Assembly: GCA_002347965.1 (NCBI GenBank)
Contig: DDYN01000051.1
Span: forward strand, 1 to 54,754
Reading direction: 5' to 3'
Source: UBA2233 sp002347965 [NCBI: Nitrospirae bacterium UBA2233]
Lineage (GTDB): Bacteria > UBA2233
DNA length: 54,754 nt
Every line of letters starts with the position of its first letter. The stretch's first letter is position 1. The notes beneath the pieces were generated by a model. The model was not told where the DNA came from. It did not search any database and worked only from the letters and a program-made list of their open reading frames with translations. The translations under genes and the position numbers were made by a program. Shown one piece after another: positions 1 through 8,171 of this stretch.

Positions 1-39
1 CTCGCCACGGTTCGCAATCAAGACTTTTTTTATGTTCAT
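1..39 (-). CDS. Biotin carboxylase / propionyl-CoA carboxylase alpha subunit, N-terminal fragment cut by window edge
   Basis: Thirteen codons read MNIKKVLIANRGE, the N-terminal signature of biotin carboxylase domains (KVLIANRGE begins the first strand of the ATP-grasp fold). The ATG lies 13 bases after the stop of the carboxyltransferase gene on the same strand, the usual arrangement for acyl-CoA carboxylase beta and alpha subunits. By inference this is the subunit that carboxylates biotin with ATP and bicarbonate for the adjacent carboxyltransferase. It is distinct from the accC gene at 10330-11688. The rest lies outside the window, so the domain content (BC alone or BC plus BCCP) cannot be judged. 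Confidence 0.75.
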   Translation of the reverse strand, partial: MNIKKVLIANRGE

Positions 40-52
40 CGGTCTGTCCGTG

Positions 53-1618
53 TTACAAAGGGATGTTGCCGTGTTTTTTGGGCGGGTTAAGGTCGCGTTT
101 GTTCTCCAGGTAGGAAAGCGCCGTGATCAACTTTTGCCTTGTTTGCCCGGGGTAGATGATCTCGTCGACATAACCCAACTCTGCCGCGTAGAATGGGTTG
201 GCGAACCTTGCCCTGTAGTTTTGGACGAGCTCCTTGCGCTTGACCTCCGGGTCTAAAGCAGATGCGATTTCTTTTCGGAAAATGACGTTGACGGCGCCCT
301 CCGGGCCCATTACCGCGATCTCGGCCGTCGGGTAGGCGAAGTTGAAATCGCCCCGGATGTGTTTGGAGCTCATGACGTCGTAGGCCCCGCCGTAGGCCTT
401 CCTCGTGATGACCGTCACCTTCGGAACCGTGGCTTCGCAGTAGGCGTACAAAAGCTTGGCCCCGTGGCGGATGATCCCCCCGTACTCCTGCGTGGTTCCC
501 GGCAGGAACCCGGGCACGTCCACGAACGTAACGATGGGGATGTTGAAGGCATCTAAGAACCTTACGAACCTGGCCGCCTTGACCGAGGCGTTGATGTCGA
601 GACAACCGGCCAAAACGTCCGGCTGGTTGGCTACGATCCCGACGCTGTTGCCCCCCAGGCGCGCGAACCCGGTGAGGATGTTTGGCGCGAAAGACTCGGC
701 CACCTCGAAAAACCGGCCGTCGTCCACGACGGAGCGAATGAGGGTCTTAATGTCGTAGGGCTTGTTCGGGTTTTTTGGGATTAAGCCGTCCAGGCTGGCA
801 TCCTCGCGGTCGACAGGGTCCGAGGTAGGGACGAACGGCGGGCCTTCGGAGTTGTTGCCAGGTATGTAGCCGAGTAGCTCCCGGATCATCAGAAGGCAGG
901 CCTCCTCGCTGTCGCAGGCGAACTGCGCGACGCCGGAGGTAGAGGCGTGCGTGTCGGCGCCACCAAGCTGCTCTTTGGTGACTTCTTCGTGCGTTACCGT
1001 CCGAATGACGTCCGGGCCCGTCACGAACATATGGCTCGTTTGCCGGACCATGAAGACGAAATCCGTGATGGCCGGCGAGTAGACAGCCCCTCCGGCGCAA
1101 GGGCCCATGATGGCCGAGATTTGTGGGATTACGCCGCTTGCTAACGTGTTACGAAGGAAGATTTCGGCGTATCCGGCCAGGCTTGCGATCCCCTCTTGAA
1201 TCCTGGCCCCGCCCGAGTCGTTCAGCCCGATCACTGGAGCCCCTACTTTAAGGGCTAAGTCCATGATCTTGCATATCTTTTGGGCATAGGTTTCCGAGAG
1301 AGAGCCCCCGAACACCGTGAAGTCTTGTGAGAACGCGAACACCTTGCGCCCGCCGATCGTCCCGTAGCCAGTGATAACGCCGTCCCCGTAGACTTTTTGC
1401 TTGTTCATCCCAAACTCGGTGCATCGGTGCGTCACGAAACGATCCACCTCGGTAAAGCTGCCTGCATCCAGCAAGAGCATGATGCGCTCCCGGGCCGTTT
1501 TCTTGCCCGCCTCGTGCTGCTTTTGGACGCGATCGGCCCCTCCGCCTACGTTCGAGAGCTCAAGCAGGCGTTGGAGCTTAAGCTCGTTGTCTTCGCTGGC
1601 AGCAGGCCGGGTTTCCAT
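53..1618 (-). CDS. pccB: Acyl-CoA carboxylase carboxyltransferase (propionyl-CoA carboxylase beta-like)
   Basis: The 521-residue protein has the full length of the beta (carboxyltransferase) subunit that moves CO2 from carboxybiotin to propionyl-CoA or a related acyl-CoA in the cytoplasm. Family signatures are the TARERI motif near residue 42, the FGGSLSE segment, [11 protein letters not shown] near residue 134 (first oxyanion region), [11 protein letters not shown] near 172, and the C-terminal crotonase half with GFLPGTTQE and [11 protein letters not shown]. Propionyl-CoA is the usual substrate of this subfamily, but methylmalonyl-CoA decarboxylase alpha and other acyl-CoA carboxylases look alike. 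It is followed 13 bases later by the start of an alpha subunit. The ATG has only a weak AAGGTG ribosome site. A sigma-70-like promoter lies about 50 bases upstream. Confidence 0.88.
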   Translation of the reverse strand: METRPAASEDNELKLQRLLELSNVGGGADRVQKQHEAGKKTARERIMLLLDAGSFTEVDRFVTHRCTEFGMNKQKVYGDGVITGYGTIGGRKVFAFSQDFTVFGGSLSETYAQKICKIMDLALKVGAPVIGLNDSGGARIQEGIASLAGYAEIFLRNTLASGVIPQISAIMGPCAGGAVYSPAITDFVFMVRQTSHMFVTGPDVIRTVTHEEVTKEQLGGADTHASTSGVAQFACDSEEACLLMIRELLGYIPGNNSEGPPFVPTSDPVDREDASLDGLIPKNPNKPYDIKTLIRSVVDDGRFFEVAESFAPNILTGFARLGGNSVGIVANQPDVLAGCLDINASVKAARFVRFLDAFNIPIVTFVDVPGFLPGTTQEYGGIIRHGAKLLYAYCEATVPKVTVITRKAYGGAYDVMSSKHIRGDFNFAYPTAEIAVMGPEGAVNVIFRKEIASALDPEVKRKELVQNYRARFANPFYAAELGYVDEIIYPGQTRQKLITALSYLENKRDLNPPKKHGNIPL

Positions 1619-1665
1619 ACGCGGGCACCTTTTGATTAATTTAGGGTAGATTTCTTCTTGAACTC

Positions 1666-1694
1666 AGAATATACGTTTCGTAAAGATGTGTCAA
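1666..1694 (-). promoter_or_regulatory. Putative sigma-70 promoter of pccB
   Basis: On the minus strand a perfect -35 box TTGACA (1689-1694) is followed after exactly 17 bases by TATTCT (1666-1671), four of six matches to the -10 consensus. It lies about 50 bases upstream of the pccB ATG. Seen by eye; no transcript data. Confidence 0.5.
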
Positions 1695-1834
1695 AACTCC
1701 ATACCATTTAATGGGTTGCCGGCTTATGGAGCAAAAATGCCAACGGCTCGGGCTCAAAGAGCTAGGACTTTCTTGGCCGGAATAAAAAACGGAGATTTCT
1801 TCGAGATAGGCTTAGGTTAGCCACGGCGGCGGGC

Positions 1835-1863
1835 TTCAAGCGTGCCTTATGGAGTGGTATAAT
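1835..1863 (+). promoter_or_regulatory. Putative sigma-70 promoter of the mod-cof operon
   Basis: A perfect -10 box TATAAT at 1858-1863 is preceded after 17 bases by TTCAAG (1835-1840), a weak -35. Transcription would start near 1870, about 54 bases before the modA ATG at 1924. Because the box lies inside the longest open frame, it argues against the upstream ATG at 1849. I see no clear ModE palindrome or Moco riboswitch here. Confidence 0.5.
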
Positions 1864-1923
1864 GCGGATGAAGCATTAGTCTTAAAAAAATCCTTCAAAA
1901 CGGCGGGGGCATTCTATTTGGGA

Positions 1924-2700
1924 ATGGGTAGGTTACGCGCAGCATGTTTGGCGTCGCTTTTCTTTTTTCTGGGCATGGGCCCTGCGATCGCTCAGGACGT
2001 TGGAGTCTATGCGGCCGCGGACCTGCAGCTTGCCATGCGTGCGCTGATCCAAGCGTTCGAACAAGAAAACCCGCAGGCTCACGTCAAGGTAACTTTCGGC
2101 TCGTCTGGCAAAGGCTACGCCCAGCTTGCATCCGGATCGCCCCACGATTTGTTTTTCTCGGCCGACATGGGTTACGCAGAAAGGCTCGTAAAAGAAGGCC
2201 TTGCGCTTACCAAGCCAAAGCCCTACGGACTAGGGAGGCTAGTCGTTTTGAGCCTGAGCGGCTCGCAGGTTGATGTTTCCAAGGGGTTAGAAGCGCTCCT
2301 CGCGCCAACCGTCAAAAAGATCGCGATCGCCAACCCAGAGCACGCCCCCTACGGAATGGCGGCCAGGGAAGCGCTAGAGAAAGCCGGGATGTGGAATAAG
2401 GTTAAAAACAAGCTGGTCATCGCCGAGAACATTTCCCAGGCCGCCCACTACGTGCTAAGCGGGGCGGCAGATGCGGGCCTTATTGCCCTGCCGCTCGTAA
2501 TAGAGGGCGAGCTTGCCCAAAAGGGGCGCTATGCCTTGGTTCCCGAGGGGCTTCATCGGCCGCTTGTTCAAGGGTTTGTCGTCATGAAGCGGGCCGAAAA
2601 CAACCCGGCGGCACTCGGGTTTGCCGAGTTCGTAGGGTCGTCAAAGGCAAGGGAAATTTTTTCTCGCTACGGGTTTGCGCTGCCCCCGCTGGCTCGATGA
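1924..2700 (+). CDS. modA: Periplasmic molybdate/tungstate-binding protein ModA
   Basis: This 258-residue protein is the substrate-binding component of a molybdate or tungstate ABC importer. An N-terminal signal peptide (hydrophobic AACLASLFFFLGMG, cleavage after AIA) leads into the ModA core: VYAAADLQLAM, then TFGSSGKGYAQL with the oxyanion-binding serines, and SPHDLFFSADM. The C-terminal region has the typical ANPEHAPYG motif. I chose the ATG at 1924 because it puts the signal peptide at the N-terminus and lies downstream of a TATAAT box; the frame stays open to an ATG at 1849. It overlaps the following mop gene by four bases (ATGA) and opens a plus-strand operon running to 9101. Molybdate versus tungstate preference cannot be read from the sequence. 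Confidence 0.9.
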   Translation: MGRLRAACLASLFFFLGMGPAIAQDVGVYAAADLQLAMRALIQAFEQENPQAHVKVTFGSSGKGYAQLASGSPHDLFFSADMGYAERLVKEGLALTKPKPYGLGRLVVLSLSGSQVDVSKGLEALLAPTVKKIAIANPEHAPYGMAAREALEKAGMWNKVKNKLVIAENISQAAHYVLSGAADAGLIALPLVIEGELAQKGRYALVPEGLHRPLVQGFVVMKRAENNPAALGFAEFVGSSKAREIFSRYGFALPPLAR

Positions 2701-3107
2701 ACCGAGTCCAAGGCCGCATCCTTAGGGTCGAAGCCAGCGATGAGGTGTCGCTCGTGGACGTGGAAACGGGCGGGGGGGCGATTTCTGCCGTTATCCTGGA
2801 AACACCGGAAAGCTTCGAGCATATGAGGCTTGGCGCCGAGGTGTACGTTTTGTTTAAAGAGACAGAGGTGGCGCTAGGCCTGGATGCGGGCAAGATGAGC
2901 TACCTGAACGTGTTTGACGGGAAAATTTTGGGCGTGAGGTGCGGGCGGGTTCTTGCGGAAGTTGTCGTTTGGACGGCGGCTGGAGAAATCGTTTCCATCA
3001 TCACGAAGCGCTCGTTCGAGAGGCTTGGCCTGAAAGAAGGGGCCAGGGTGAAGGCGGTCATCAAATCAACCGAGGTCGCGCTAGAAGGCCTTGGTGTGCC
3101 ATCATGA
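2697..3107 (+). CDS. Di-Mop molybdenum-pterin/molybdate-binding protein (molbindin-like)
   Basis: The 136 residues consist of two tandem Mop (TOBE-type) domains: residues about 1-62 (NRVQGRIL ... LFKETEVALGL) and about 70-132 (NVFDGKIL ... VKAVIKSTEVAL). Each ends in the characteristic I/FK-T/ETEVAL strand. Molbindins of this kind bind several oxyanions per oligomer and are thought to buffer or sense intracellular molybdate. No helix-turn-helix is present, so this is not a full ModE regulator. It sits between modA and modB with four-base overlaps at both ends, an unusual slot for a Mop protein; in many operons Mop domains are fused to ModC or ModE. A storage or sensing role is inferred from the family. 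Confidence 0.8.
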   Translation: MNRVQGRILRVEASDEVSLVDVETGGGAISAVILETPESFEHMRLGAEVYVLFKETEVALGLDAGKMSYLNVFDGKILGVRCGRVLAEVVVWTAAGEIVSIITKRSFERLGLKEGARVKAVIKSTEVALEGLGVPS

Positions 3108-3766
3108 GCCTTGCCCCGTTTCTTTTGACGTTCAAGCTGGCACTTTGTGCGACTGCCATTTTGACCGCGACAGGAATACCTGTCGCCCTTTGGCTGGCAA
3201 ACAGGCGTTCGTTGCTCGCAAGCGGACTCGAGGCCTCCGTTGCCTTGCCGCTCGTTTTGCCCCCTAGCGTGCTCGGGTTCTACCTCTTGCTCTTATTTCG
3301 CGCCAAAGGGCCCTTGGGTGCCGCCTGGGAACGGTTCTTCGGGCATCCTCTCGTGTTCAACTTTGAAGGGCTCGTCCTTGCCTCGGTCGTGTTCGGGTTT
3401 CCTTTCATGGTCCAGCCGCTGGTTGCAGGCGTTCGCTCCATCCCAAAAGAGCTTATCGAGGCGAGCGCCACGCTTGGCAAGCCTTGGTGGACGACGCTCG
3501 TGCGTGTCGTGTTACCCAACATGAAGGCCTCGATCTTGACGGGCTGCGTGCTCGCGTTCGCTCATACGGTCGGCGAGTTCGGCGTCGTTTTGATGGTCGG
3601 CGGGAACATCGAGGGAGAGACCCGCGTCGTGTCGCTTGCCATCTACGACGCCGTCGAAGCGCTCGATTACCGATCGGCCCATGTCTACGCATCGGTGTTG
3701 TTCGCATTCTCGTTTTTGACGCTGCTTGTCGCGTACCGGGTCAACAGGAGGTTTTTTTCGGCATGA
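3104..3766 (+). CDS. modB: Molybdate/tungstate ABC transporter permease ModB
   Basis: A 220-residue inner-membrane permease with about five hydrophobic segments. The family's early PLVLPPSVLGFYLL segment is present, as is the EAA loop (ELIEASATLGKPWWTTLVRVVLP), which contacts the ATPase. The FAHTVGEFGVVLMVGGN segment near residue 150 is a hallmark of ModB. Start at the ATG overlapping the mop stop; the stop overlaps modC by four bases. It forms the channel with ModA (donor) and ModC (ATPase). Confidence 0.92.
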   Translation: MSLAPFLLTFKLALCATAILTATGIPVALWLANRRSLLASGLEASVALPLVLPPSVLGFYLLLLFRAKGPLGAAWERFFGHPLVFNFEGLVLASVVFGFPFMVQPLVAGVRSIPKELIEASATLGKPWWTTLVRVVLPNMKASILTGCVLAFAHTVGEFGVVLMVGGNIEGETRVVSLAIYDAVEALDYRSAHVYASVLFAFSFLTLLVAYRVNRRFFSA

Positions 3767-4695
3767 TCGAAGCCCACCTCGAAAAAGACCTGTTCGGGGC
3801 TTCCGGCTCATTCCGTCTTAGTGTGAATTTTCGCGTTGATGACGGCCAATGTGTCACGTTCTACGGGCCGTCTGGTGCAGGCAAAACGACCATTCTTAGG
3901 ATGCTCGCCGGCCTAGAGACGCCACAGGAAGGCTTTATCCGCGTCAACGGCGAATCGTGGTTCGACGCAAAAAAGCGAGTTCTTCTTCCTTCCCACAAGC
4001 GAAGAGTCGGGTTCATGTTTCAATCTTACGCATTGTTCCCGAACATGACAGTCGGCGGGAACGTCGCTTATGCGATGCAGAAAAAATCTAGCGCCAAGCT
4101 CGAGGACTTGTTGGGTTTGGCGGGCATCCTGGAGCTAAAAGACCGTTACCCGAGCACGCTCTCCGGAGGCCAGCAGCAGCGCGTCGCGCTTATTCGGGCG
4201 GTTGCGAGCGAACCCAAGCTGCTTTTGCTGGACGAACCGCTCAGCGCGCTAGATATCCCGACGCGGCTCGAGCTTCAAGATGAAATTCTTAGAATCCACA
4301 GGCTTTTTGGCATCGAAACGATTCTCGTAAGCCACGACAAGCAAGAGGTGTTCCGGATGGCGGACAGGGTCCTTAGCATCAAAGAGGGCCGTATTCATGC
4401 GGAGGGCAGCCCAAGGGGGGTGTTCTTCAAGCGACGGTTCTCGCCCAAGTTTGCCGTAACAGGCCGGGTGTTGGCGATTGAAAGGGCCGATATTGTCTTC
4501 CGCGCGTTTGTGGCGACGGGTACGGAAATATTGCAGGTCATCCTTGGAGAACGCGACGCCAAACGCTTCAAGCCGGGCGATGAGGTGCTCGTCGCCTCGA
4601 AGGCGTTCAACCCGATGCTCCTGCCGCTCTTTGAGCCTTTCGACACGCAAGCGCCCCAGCACGCAAGCCCCGTTACGATCGGGTACGTCGATTAG
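3763..4695 (+). CDS. modC: Molybdate/tungstate ABC transporter ATP-binding protein ModC
   Basis: A 310-residue ATPase energising ModB. Walker A is GPSGAGKTT (near residue 34), the Q-loop is MFQSYALFPNMTV, the signature is LSGGQQQRVAL, Walker B is LLLLDEPLSALD and the switch histidine lies in LVSHDKQEV. A C-terminal beta region (about residues 235-300) resembles a single diverged TOBE/Mop domain. Start is the ATG in the ATGA overlap with modB; the frame is open much further upstream but only as a shadow of modB. The stop codon is immediately followed by the cofC ATG with no intervening base, implying translational coupling between metal uptake and F420 synthesis genes. Confidence 0.93.
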   Translation: MIEAHLEKDLFGASGSFRLSVNFRVDDGQCVTFYGPSGAGKTTILRMLAGLETPQEGFIRVNGESWFDAKKRVLLPSHKRRVGFMFQSYALFPNMTVGGNVAYAMQKKSSAKLEDLLGLAGILELKDRYPSTLSGGQQQRVALIRAVASEPKLLLLDEPLSALDIPTRLELQDEILRIHRLFGIETILVSHDKQEVFRMADRVLSIKEGRIHAEGSPRGVFFKRRFSPKFAVTGRVLAIERADIVFRAFVATGTEILQVILGERDAKRFKPGDEVLVASKAFNPMLLPLFEPFDTQAPQHASPVTIGYVD

Positions 4696-5325
4696 ATGGG
4701 CTGCTTCAAAAGAATCGCGCTCGTCCCAATCAAGGATTTTCGTACTGCCAAAAGCAGGCTTGCGGGCGTGCTTTCGGTTGGAGAGCGCCAAACGCTCGCA
4801 AGATGGATGTTTTGGAGGGTTCTTAGTCAGGTTCGACGCTCCGGGCTGTTCTCGGAAGTCGTGGTCCTCTCCAAGGGTTCCTTGCTTCAGGGCTCCAAAG
4901 AGGGGTTTCCAGTGCACGTCGTCGAGCAAGACCCAAGGCTAGAGCTCGAAGAGGCGCTGAACGCCTACTTTTTAGAAAGCCCTTGGGCTGGGTCCGAGCA
5001 TTTCCTTTTGCCCGCCGATTTGCCGCTTCTGTCCCGAAGAGATTTTTTGGGCCTGATGCTTTGCCTCAAAAAAGACGGCTACGAGGGGCTCTTGGTCCCC
5101 TCGATGGACGGCAGGGGGACGAACGGAGTTTATCTGAAGAACCCCTCCGGCCAAAGGTTGGCCTTTGGCACGGACAACAGCCTTTCTGCCAACCGGGCAT
5201 TACTCGAGCGCTCCGGGATTTATCCCGGAACTTACTACAGCCTTGGGTTTGCCCTCGATGTGGATACAGCAGAAGACCTCCTGTGGGCTTTACACAACGG
5301 CCTTCCGTTCAGGGGGCCGGTGTAG
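4696..5325 (+). CDS. cofC: 2-phospho-L-lactate (or phosphoenolpyruvate) guanylyltransferase CofC
   Basis: The 209-residue protein matches CofC, which condenses GTP with 2-phospholactate or phosphoenolpyruvate to make the activated precursor of the F420 side chain. Visible motifs are the N-terminal VPIKDFRTAKSRLAGVL nucleotide-binding segment, the ER helix cap (VGERQTLAR), HFLLPADLPLL near residue 110, GRGTNGVYL near 144, FGTDNSLSANRALLERSG, and a C-terminal LDVDTAEDL. In several bacteria the true substrate is phosphoenolpyruvate, giving dehydro-F420; the sequence does not decide this. It starts directly after modC and ends five bases before cofE. CofD and CofG/H (FbiC) are not in the window. 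Confidence 0.85.
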   Translation: MGCFKRIALVPIKDFRTAKSRLAGVLSVGERQTLARWMFWRVLSQVRRSGLFSEVVVLSKGSLLQGSKEGFPVHVVEQDPRLELEEALNAYFLESPWAGSEHFLLPADLPLLSRRDFLGLMLCLKKDGYEGLLVPSMDGRGTNGVYLKNPSGQRLAFGTDNSLSANRALLERSGIYPGTYYSLGFALDVDTAEDLLWALHNGLPFRGPV

Positions 5326-5330
5326 GGCGC

Positions 5331-6086
5331 ATGGAAGTCCGTTTTATCGGTATTCCGCATCCATTCGACATCGAGGCCGGCGCTTCGTTGGCCAAGGAAG
5401 CCCTCGAGGCCTCGAGGCAGCGAGGGTATGAACCCAAAAAAGGGGCGATCCTTGTCGTCAAGCTCAAGGCAATCTCCAAGGCGTTGGGCCTTTGGCTGGA
5501 CACAAGCTCGCTCATACCCTCGGCGTTCGCCCTCGCGCTCGCCGACCTCACGGGCAAAGACCCTGGGCTTACCGAGGCGATTCTGATGCACGCAAAACGC
5601 CTCGTTCGTGCCAAAGAGGGGGTTCTCCTCGTGGAGACAAAATCGGGCATTGTTTGCGCCAACGCCATGCTTGACCGTTCGAACACGGGCCGGGGGCCAG
5701 AGTGGGTCCTGTGCCCGCCAGAAGACATCGACGCCGAGGCCAAGCGCTTTGGGGTCGTGCTTTCGGGGCTCTTGGGCTTCCATGTTCCCGTGATTGTTTC
5801 GGATACGCTTGGCAGGCCCTTTCGGCTCGGCCAAACGGACGTTGCCGTGGGCCTTTGGGGGCTTAATCCCTTCTTCGATATGCGCGGGCAAAAGGACGGC
5901 TACGGCTACCTCCTTAAAGACACCTGTATCGCGCTCGCCGATGAGCTCGCCGCGGGCGCGGAGCTGGCCTGCGGAAAGACAAAGGGAGTGCCTTTTGTTT
6001 GGGTAGAAGGGGTAGCGTACGAAGAAAACCTGGAGGGTTCGGCAAGGCGCCTTGAACGTCCATCCCATAAAAACCTTTTCCCATGA
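5331..6086 (+). CDS. cofE: Coenzyme F420-0:L-glutamate ligase CofE
   Basis: This 252-residue enzyme adds gamma-linked glutamates to F420-0 using GTP. Family landmarks in order: LVVKLKAISKALG (the VTQKIVSKAEG equivalent), LIPSAFALALADLTGKDPGLTEAIL, the VETKSGIVCANAMLDRSN loop, VIVSDTLGRPFRLGQTDVAVGLWGLNPFFDMRGQKDGYG, and IALADELAAGAELACGKTKGVP. All the usual acidic and glycine positions are present. It resembles stand-alone archaeal and proteobacterial CofE; there is no C-terminal nitroreductase domain as in actinobacterial FbiB. The ATG follows cofC after five bases and the stop overlaps the M16 peptidase start (ATGA). Confidence 0.9.
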   Translation: MEVRFIGIPHPFDIEAGASLAKEALEASRQRGYEPKKGAILVVKLKAISKALGLWLDTSSLIPSAFALALADLTGKDPGLTEAILMHAKRLVRAKEGVLLVETKSGIVCANAMLDRSNTGRGPEWVLCPPEDIDAEAKRFGVVLSGLLGFHVPVIVSDTLGRPFRLGQTDVAVGLWGLNPFFDMRGQKDGYGYLLKDTCIALADELAAGAELACGKTKGVPFVWVEGVAYEENLEGSARRLERPSHKNLFP

Positions 6087-7450
6087 CGACAGTAAACGCT
6101 GAAACGCCCCCTTGGCTGCCCGAGAAACTTTTCAAGGAGCTAGAGCCTACCTTTGATGTTTCTTTGAAGCGGCTACAAAGCGGGCTTACGCTCGCCCACA
6201 TCCACGACAACAAGAACGTCCGAGCCTGGGTGCGCGTTCAGTTTGCCCACGGCTCGTGTTCGGAGACGCCCGAGAACAACGGCGTGACACACCTGCTCGA
6301 GCACATGCTGTTTCGGGGCTGCGCACGCTACAAGGAGCCCTCCGACCTCGAAGCCGCATTCGAGGCGATCGGCGGGACGGCGAACGCCTTCGTGGACGCG
6401 GAGCGTACGTGCTTCCATGCCCACTGCCATCCGAGGTTCCTCTTGGAGGCCCTCGGCATCTTCCAGGCCATGTTCGAAGCCCCGCTCTTCAAGGGCCTCG
6501 AGACCGAAAAACGGGTTATCCTCCAAGAAATCCTCGAGGACAAAAACGAGCAGGGCGAAGAGATTGACCCCGAGAACCTTCTGTATGGGCTGATGTTTCC
6601 TGGTTCAAGCCTTGCCCTTCCGATTGCGGGAAGCCAGGCCAACATTGAGCGGTTCACCAAAAAAGATTTGACGGCCAGGCTTAAAGAGATCCTCGTTACC
6701 GAAGATACGCTAGTGACGGTGAGCGGAAACGTAGGCTTTGAGGTGCTCGAGGGGTTCCTGGGCGATGGTTTTACATTGCCAGCCGCCAGAGCACAAGGCC
6801 CGCATTCTCTGGGCGACATCCCCGTGCCTAAGGGCTCGAAGCTCCTCATCCGCCACAACCCCCAAAGCCAGTTCGAGGTATGCATCGGGTTTCAAGCTCC
6901 TGGCCCAGAATGTCAGGCCGTGCTCAAGCTCCCGATCTTACAACGTATGCTCGTGGGTATGGGCAAGTCTCTCCTCACCAGGCGGCTTAGGGAGGAAAAG
7001 GGGCTCGTCTACAGCTTGGATGCTTCCTTCAGCCTCCACAAGGGCGTAGGCGTCTTTCTCGTTGAGTTTGCTACCTCGAAAGAGGCGCTCTTGGAGGCGA
7101 TAGGGACGCTGCTTTGCGAGTTGGTCCAATTCAAGGCGCAAGAGGTTCCCTGCGAGCTTTTGGACATGGCCAAGCTAAGCTCCCTCTACGACCTTTACTT
7201 CGAGCAGGACAGCCCGGAAAACGTGCTTGAGCACGTTTCCAGGGCTGTCCTGTTTGGAGTCCCATGGCAGCCAAACACGTTTTATCGTGCGCTGCTCGAA
7301 ACGACCCGCATGGATATACAATCGCTTGCCAAGCGTCTTTTTTCCAAAAAAAACCTTCATCTCGTCATGGTCGGCCCAACGCCTACTGGCTCGGACGACT
7401 TCAAAGGGGTTATACTGAAAAAAATTGACCAAGCCTTTCAGGATGAGTAG
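6083..7450 (+). CDS. M16-family zinc metallopeptidase
   Basis: A 455-residue pitrilysin/processing-peptidase-like protein. The inverted zinc motif HLLEH lies near residue 72, and the third ligand glutamate is expected in EKRVILQEILED near residue 144. The second half (about residues 230-440) is the inactive M16C-like domain. There is no convincing signal peptide, so a cytoplasmic location is likely, although some relatives are exported. It overlaps cofE by four bases and is followed by a TPR protein after three bases. Its substrate is unknown. M16 enzymes occur in cofactor peptide processing (PqqF), but nothing in this operon encodes an obvious precursor peptide, so that link is speculation. 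Confidence 0.85.
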   Translation: MTTVNAETPPWLPEKLFKELEPTFDVSLKRLQSGLTLAHIHDNKNVRAWVRVQFAHGSCSETPENNGVTHLLEHMLFRGCARYKEPSDLEAAFEAIGGTANAFVDAERTCFHAHCHPRFLLEALGIFQAMFEAPLFKGLETEKRVILQEILEDKNEQGEEIDPENLLYGLMFPGSSLALPIAGSQANIERFTKKDLTARLKEILVTEDTLVTVSGNVGFEVLEGFLGDGFTLPAARAQGPHSLGDIPVPKGSKLLIRHNPQSQFEVCIGFQAPGPECQAVLKLPILQRMLVGMGKSLLTRRLREEKGLVYSLDASFSLHKGVGVFLVEFATSKEALLEAIGTLLCELVQFKAQEVPCELLDMAKLSSLYDLYFEQDSPENVLEHVSRAVLFGVPWQPNTFYRALLETTRMDIQSLAKRLFSKKNLHLVMVGPTPTGSDDFKGVILKKIDQAFQDE

Positions 7451-7453
7451 CGT

Positions 7454-8161
7454 ATGATCGCCGCCGGTGTCAGTCTTTTCGCGTACGTGGCCTTCGTCGT
7501 CTTGCTGCATGCCGTACTGGGCTGGGGGGTCTTCGTTAGCCTGCTTGTTTCGCTCCTTCCCGCGCTCGTAGCCTTTGCGCTCATCGGACGCGTCGCTTCA
7601 AAGAGGCTTAAAACGCTGATCGATACCGCCACAAACCAGGTCAAGAAAGGCAGCCTCGACAAGGCCGTGCAAACGCTAAAAGCGGACCAGGGGCTCAAAA
7701 TGCTTCACCCGCTCGTTGCAGGCCAAATTAACGCCTACCTAGGCATGCTGTTATACATGCGAAAGGACTACGACGAGGCTGCACAATACCTCAAGAAGGT
7801 GCGGGTAGCCCACTGGAGCCCTAAAGTCATGCTGGCGATGATCTACTTCAGAAGGCGTCAGACGGCCAAAATGGAGCAATCGTTCAAACGTACGCTTCGG
7901 TTTTACCGAAAAGAGCCGTTCATCTACGCCATCTACGCCTGGGCACTCCAGAAGGCGGGCCAGCGCGAGAAGGCCGTTATGGTGCTCGAAAGGGGAATCG
8001 AGGCGCTTAAAAAGGACGAGCGGCTTTCGAGGGCTCTCGAGAACGTCAAGCAAGGAAAGCCGATCAAGATGTCTCGTTACGGCGAGCTTTGGTACCAGTT
8101 CGGGTTTGAGAGGCCCATAGCACAGCCCCATCATTCCTTCCGAAGAAAACCGAACGCCTGA
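7454..8161 (+). CDS. Membrane-anchored TPR-like protein of unknown function
   Basis: Two hydrophobic N-terminal segments (about residues 3-22 and 27-47) are followed by a helical repeat region (about 55-210). Spacing such as YLGMLLYMRKDYDEAAQYLKKV, MLAMIYFRRRQTAKMEQSFKRTL and YAIYAWALQKAGQREKAVMVLERGIEAL is typical of tetratricopeptide repeats. These usually mediate protein-protein contacts. The ATG lies three bases after the M16 peptidase stop, so it is part of the same transcript. No enzymatic motif is seen. It may scaffold the preceding protease or the secretion protein that follows. Confidence 0.75.
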   Translation: MIAAGVSLFAYVAFVVLLHAVLGWGVFVSLLVSLLPALVAFALIGRVASKRLKTLIDTATNQVKKGSLDKAVQTLKADQGLKMLHPLVAGQINAYLGMLLYMRKDYDEAAQYLKKVRVAHWSPKVMLAMIYFRRRQTAKMEQSFKRTLRFYRKEPFIYAIYAWALQKAGQREKAVMVLERGIEALKKDERLSRALENVKQGKPIKMSRYGELWYQFGFERPIAQPHHSFRRKPNA

Positions 8162-8171
8162 GGGTTATTCG

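Noticed and set aside
1-1650. Several open frames antisense to pccB
   Set aside because: They mirror the GC-rich codon pattern of the carboxyltransferase and show no family motifs.
1619-1834. Molybdenum cofactor riboswitch or ModE operator upstream of modA
   Set aside because: No conserved Moco RNA core or ModE palindrome could be recognised by eye.
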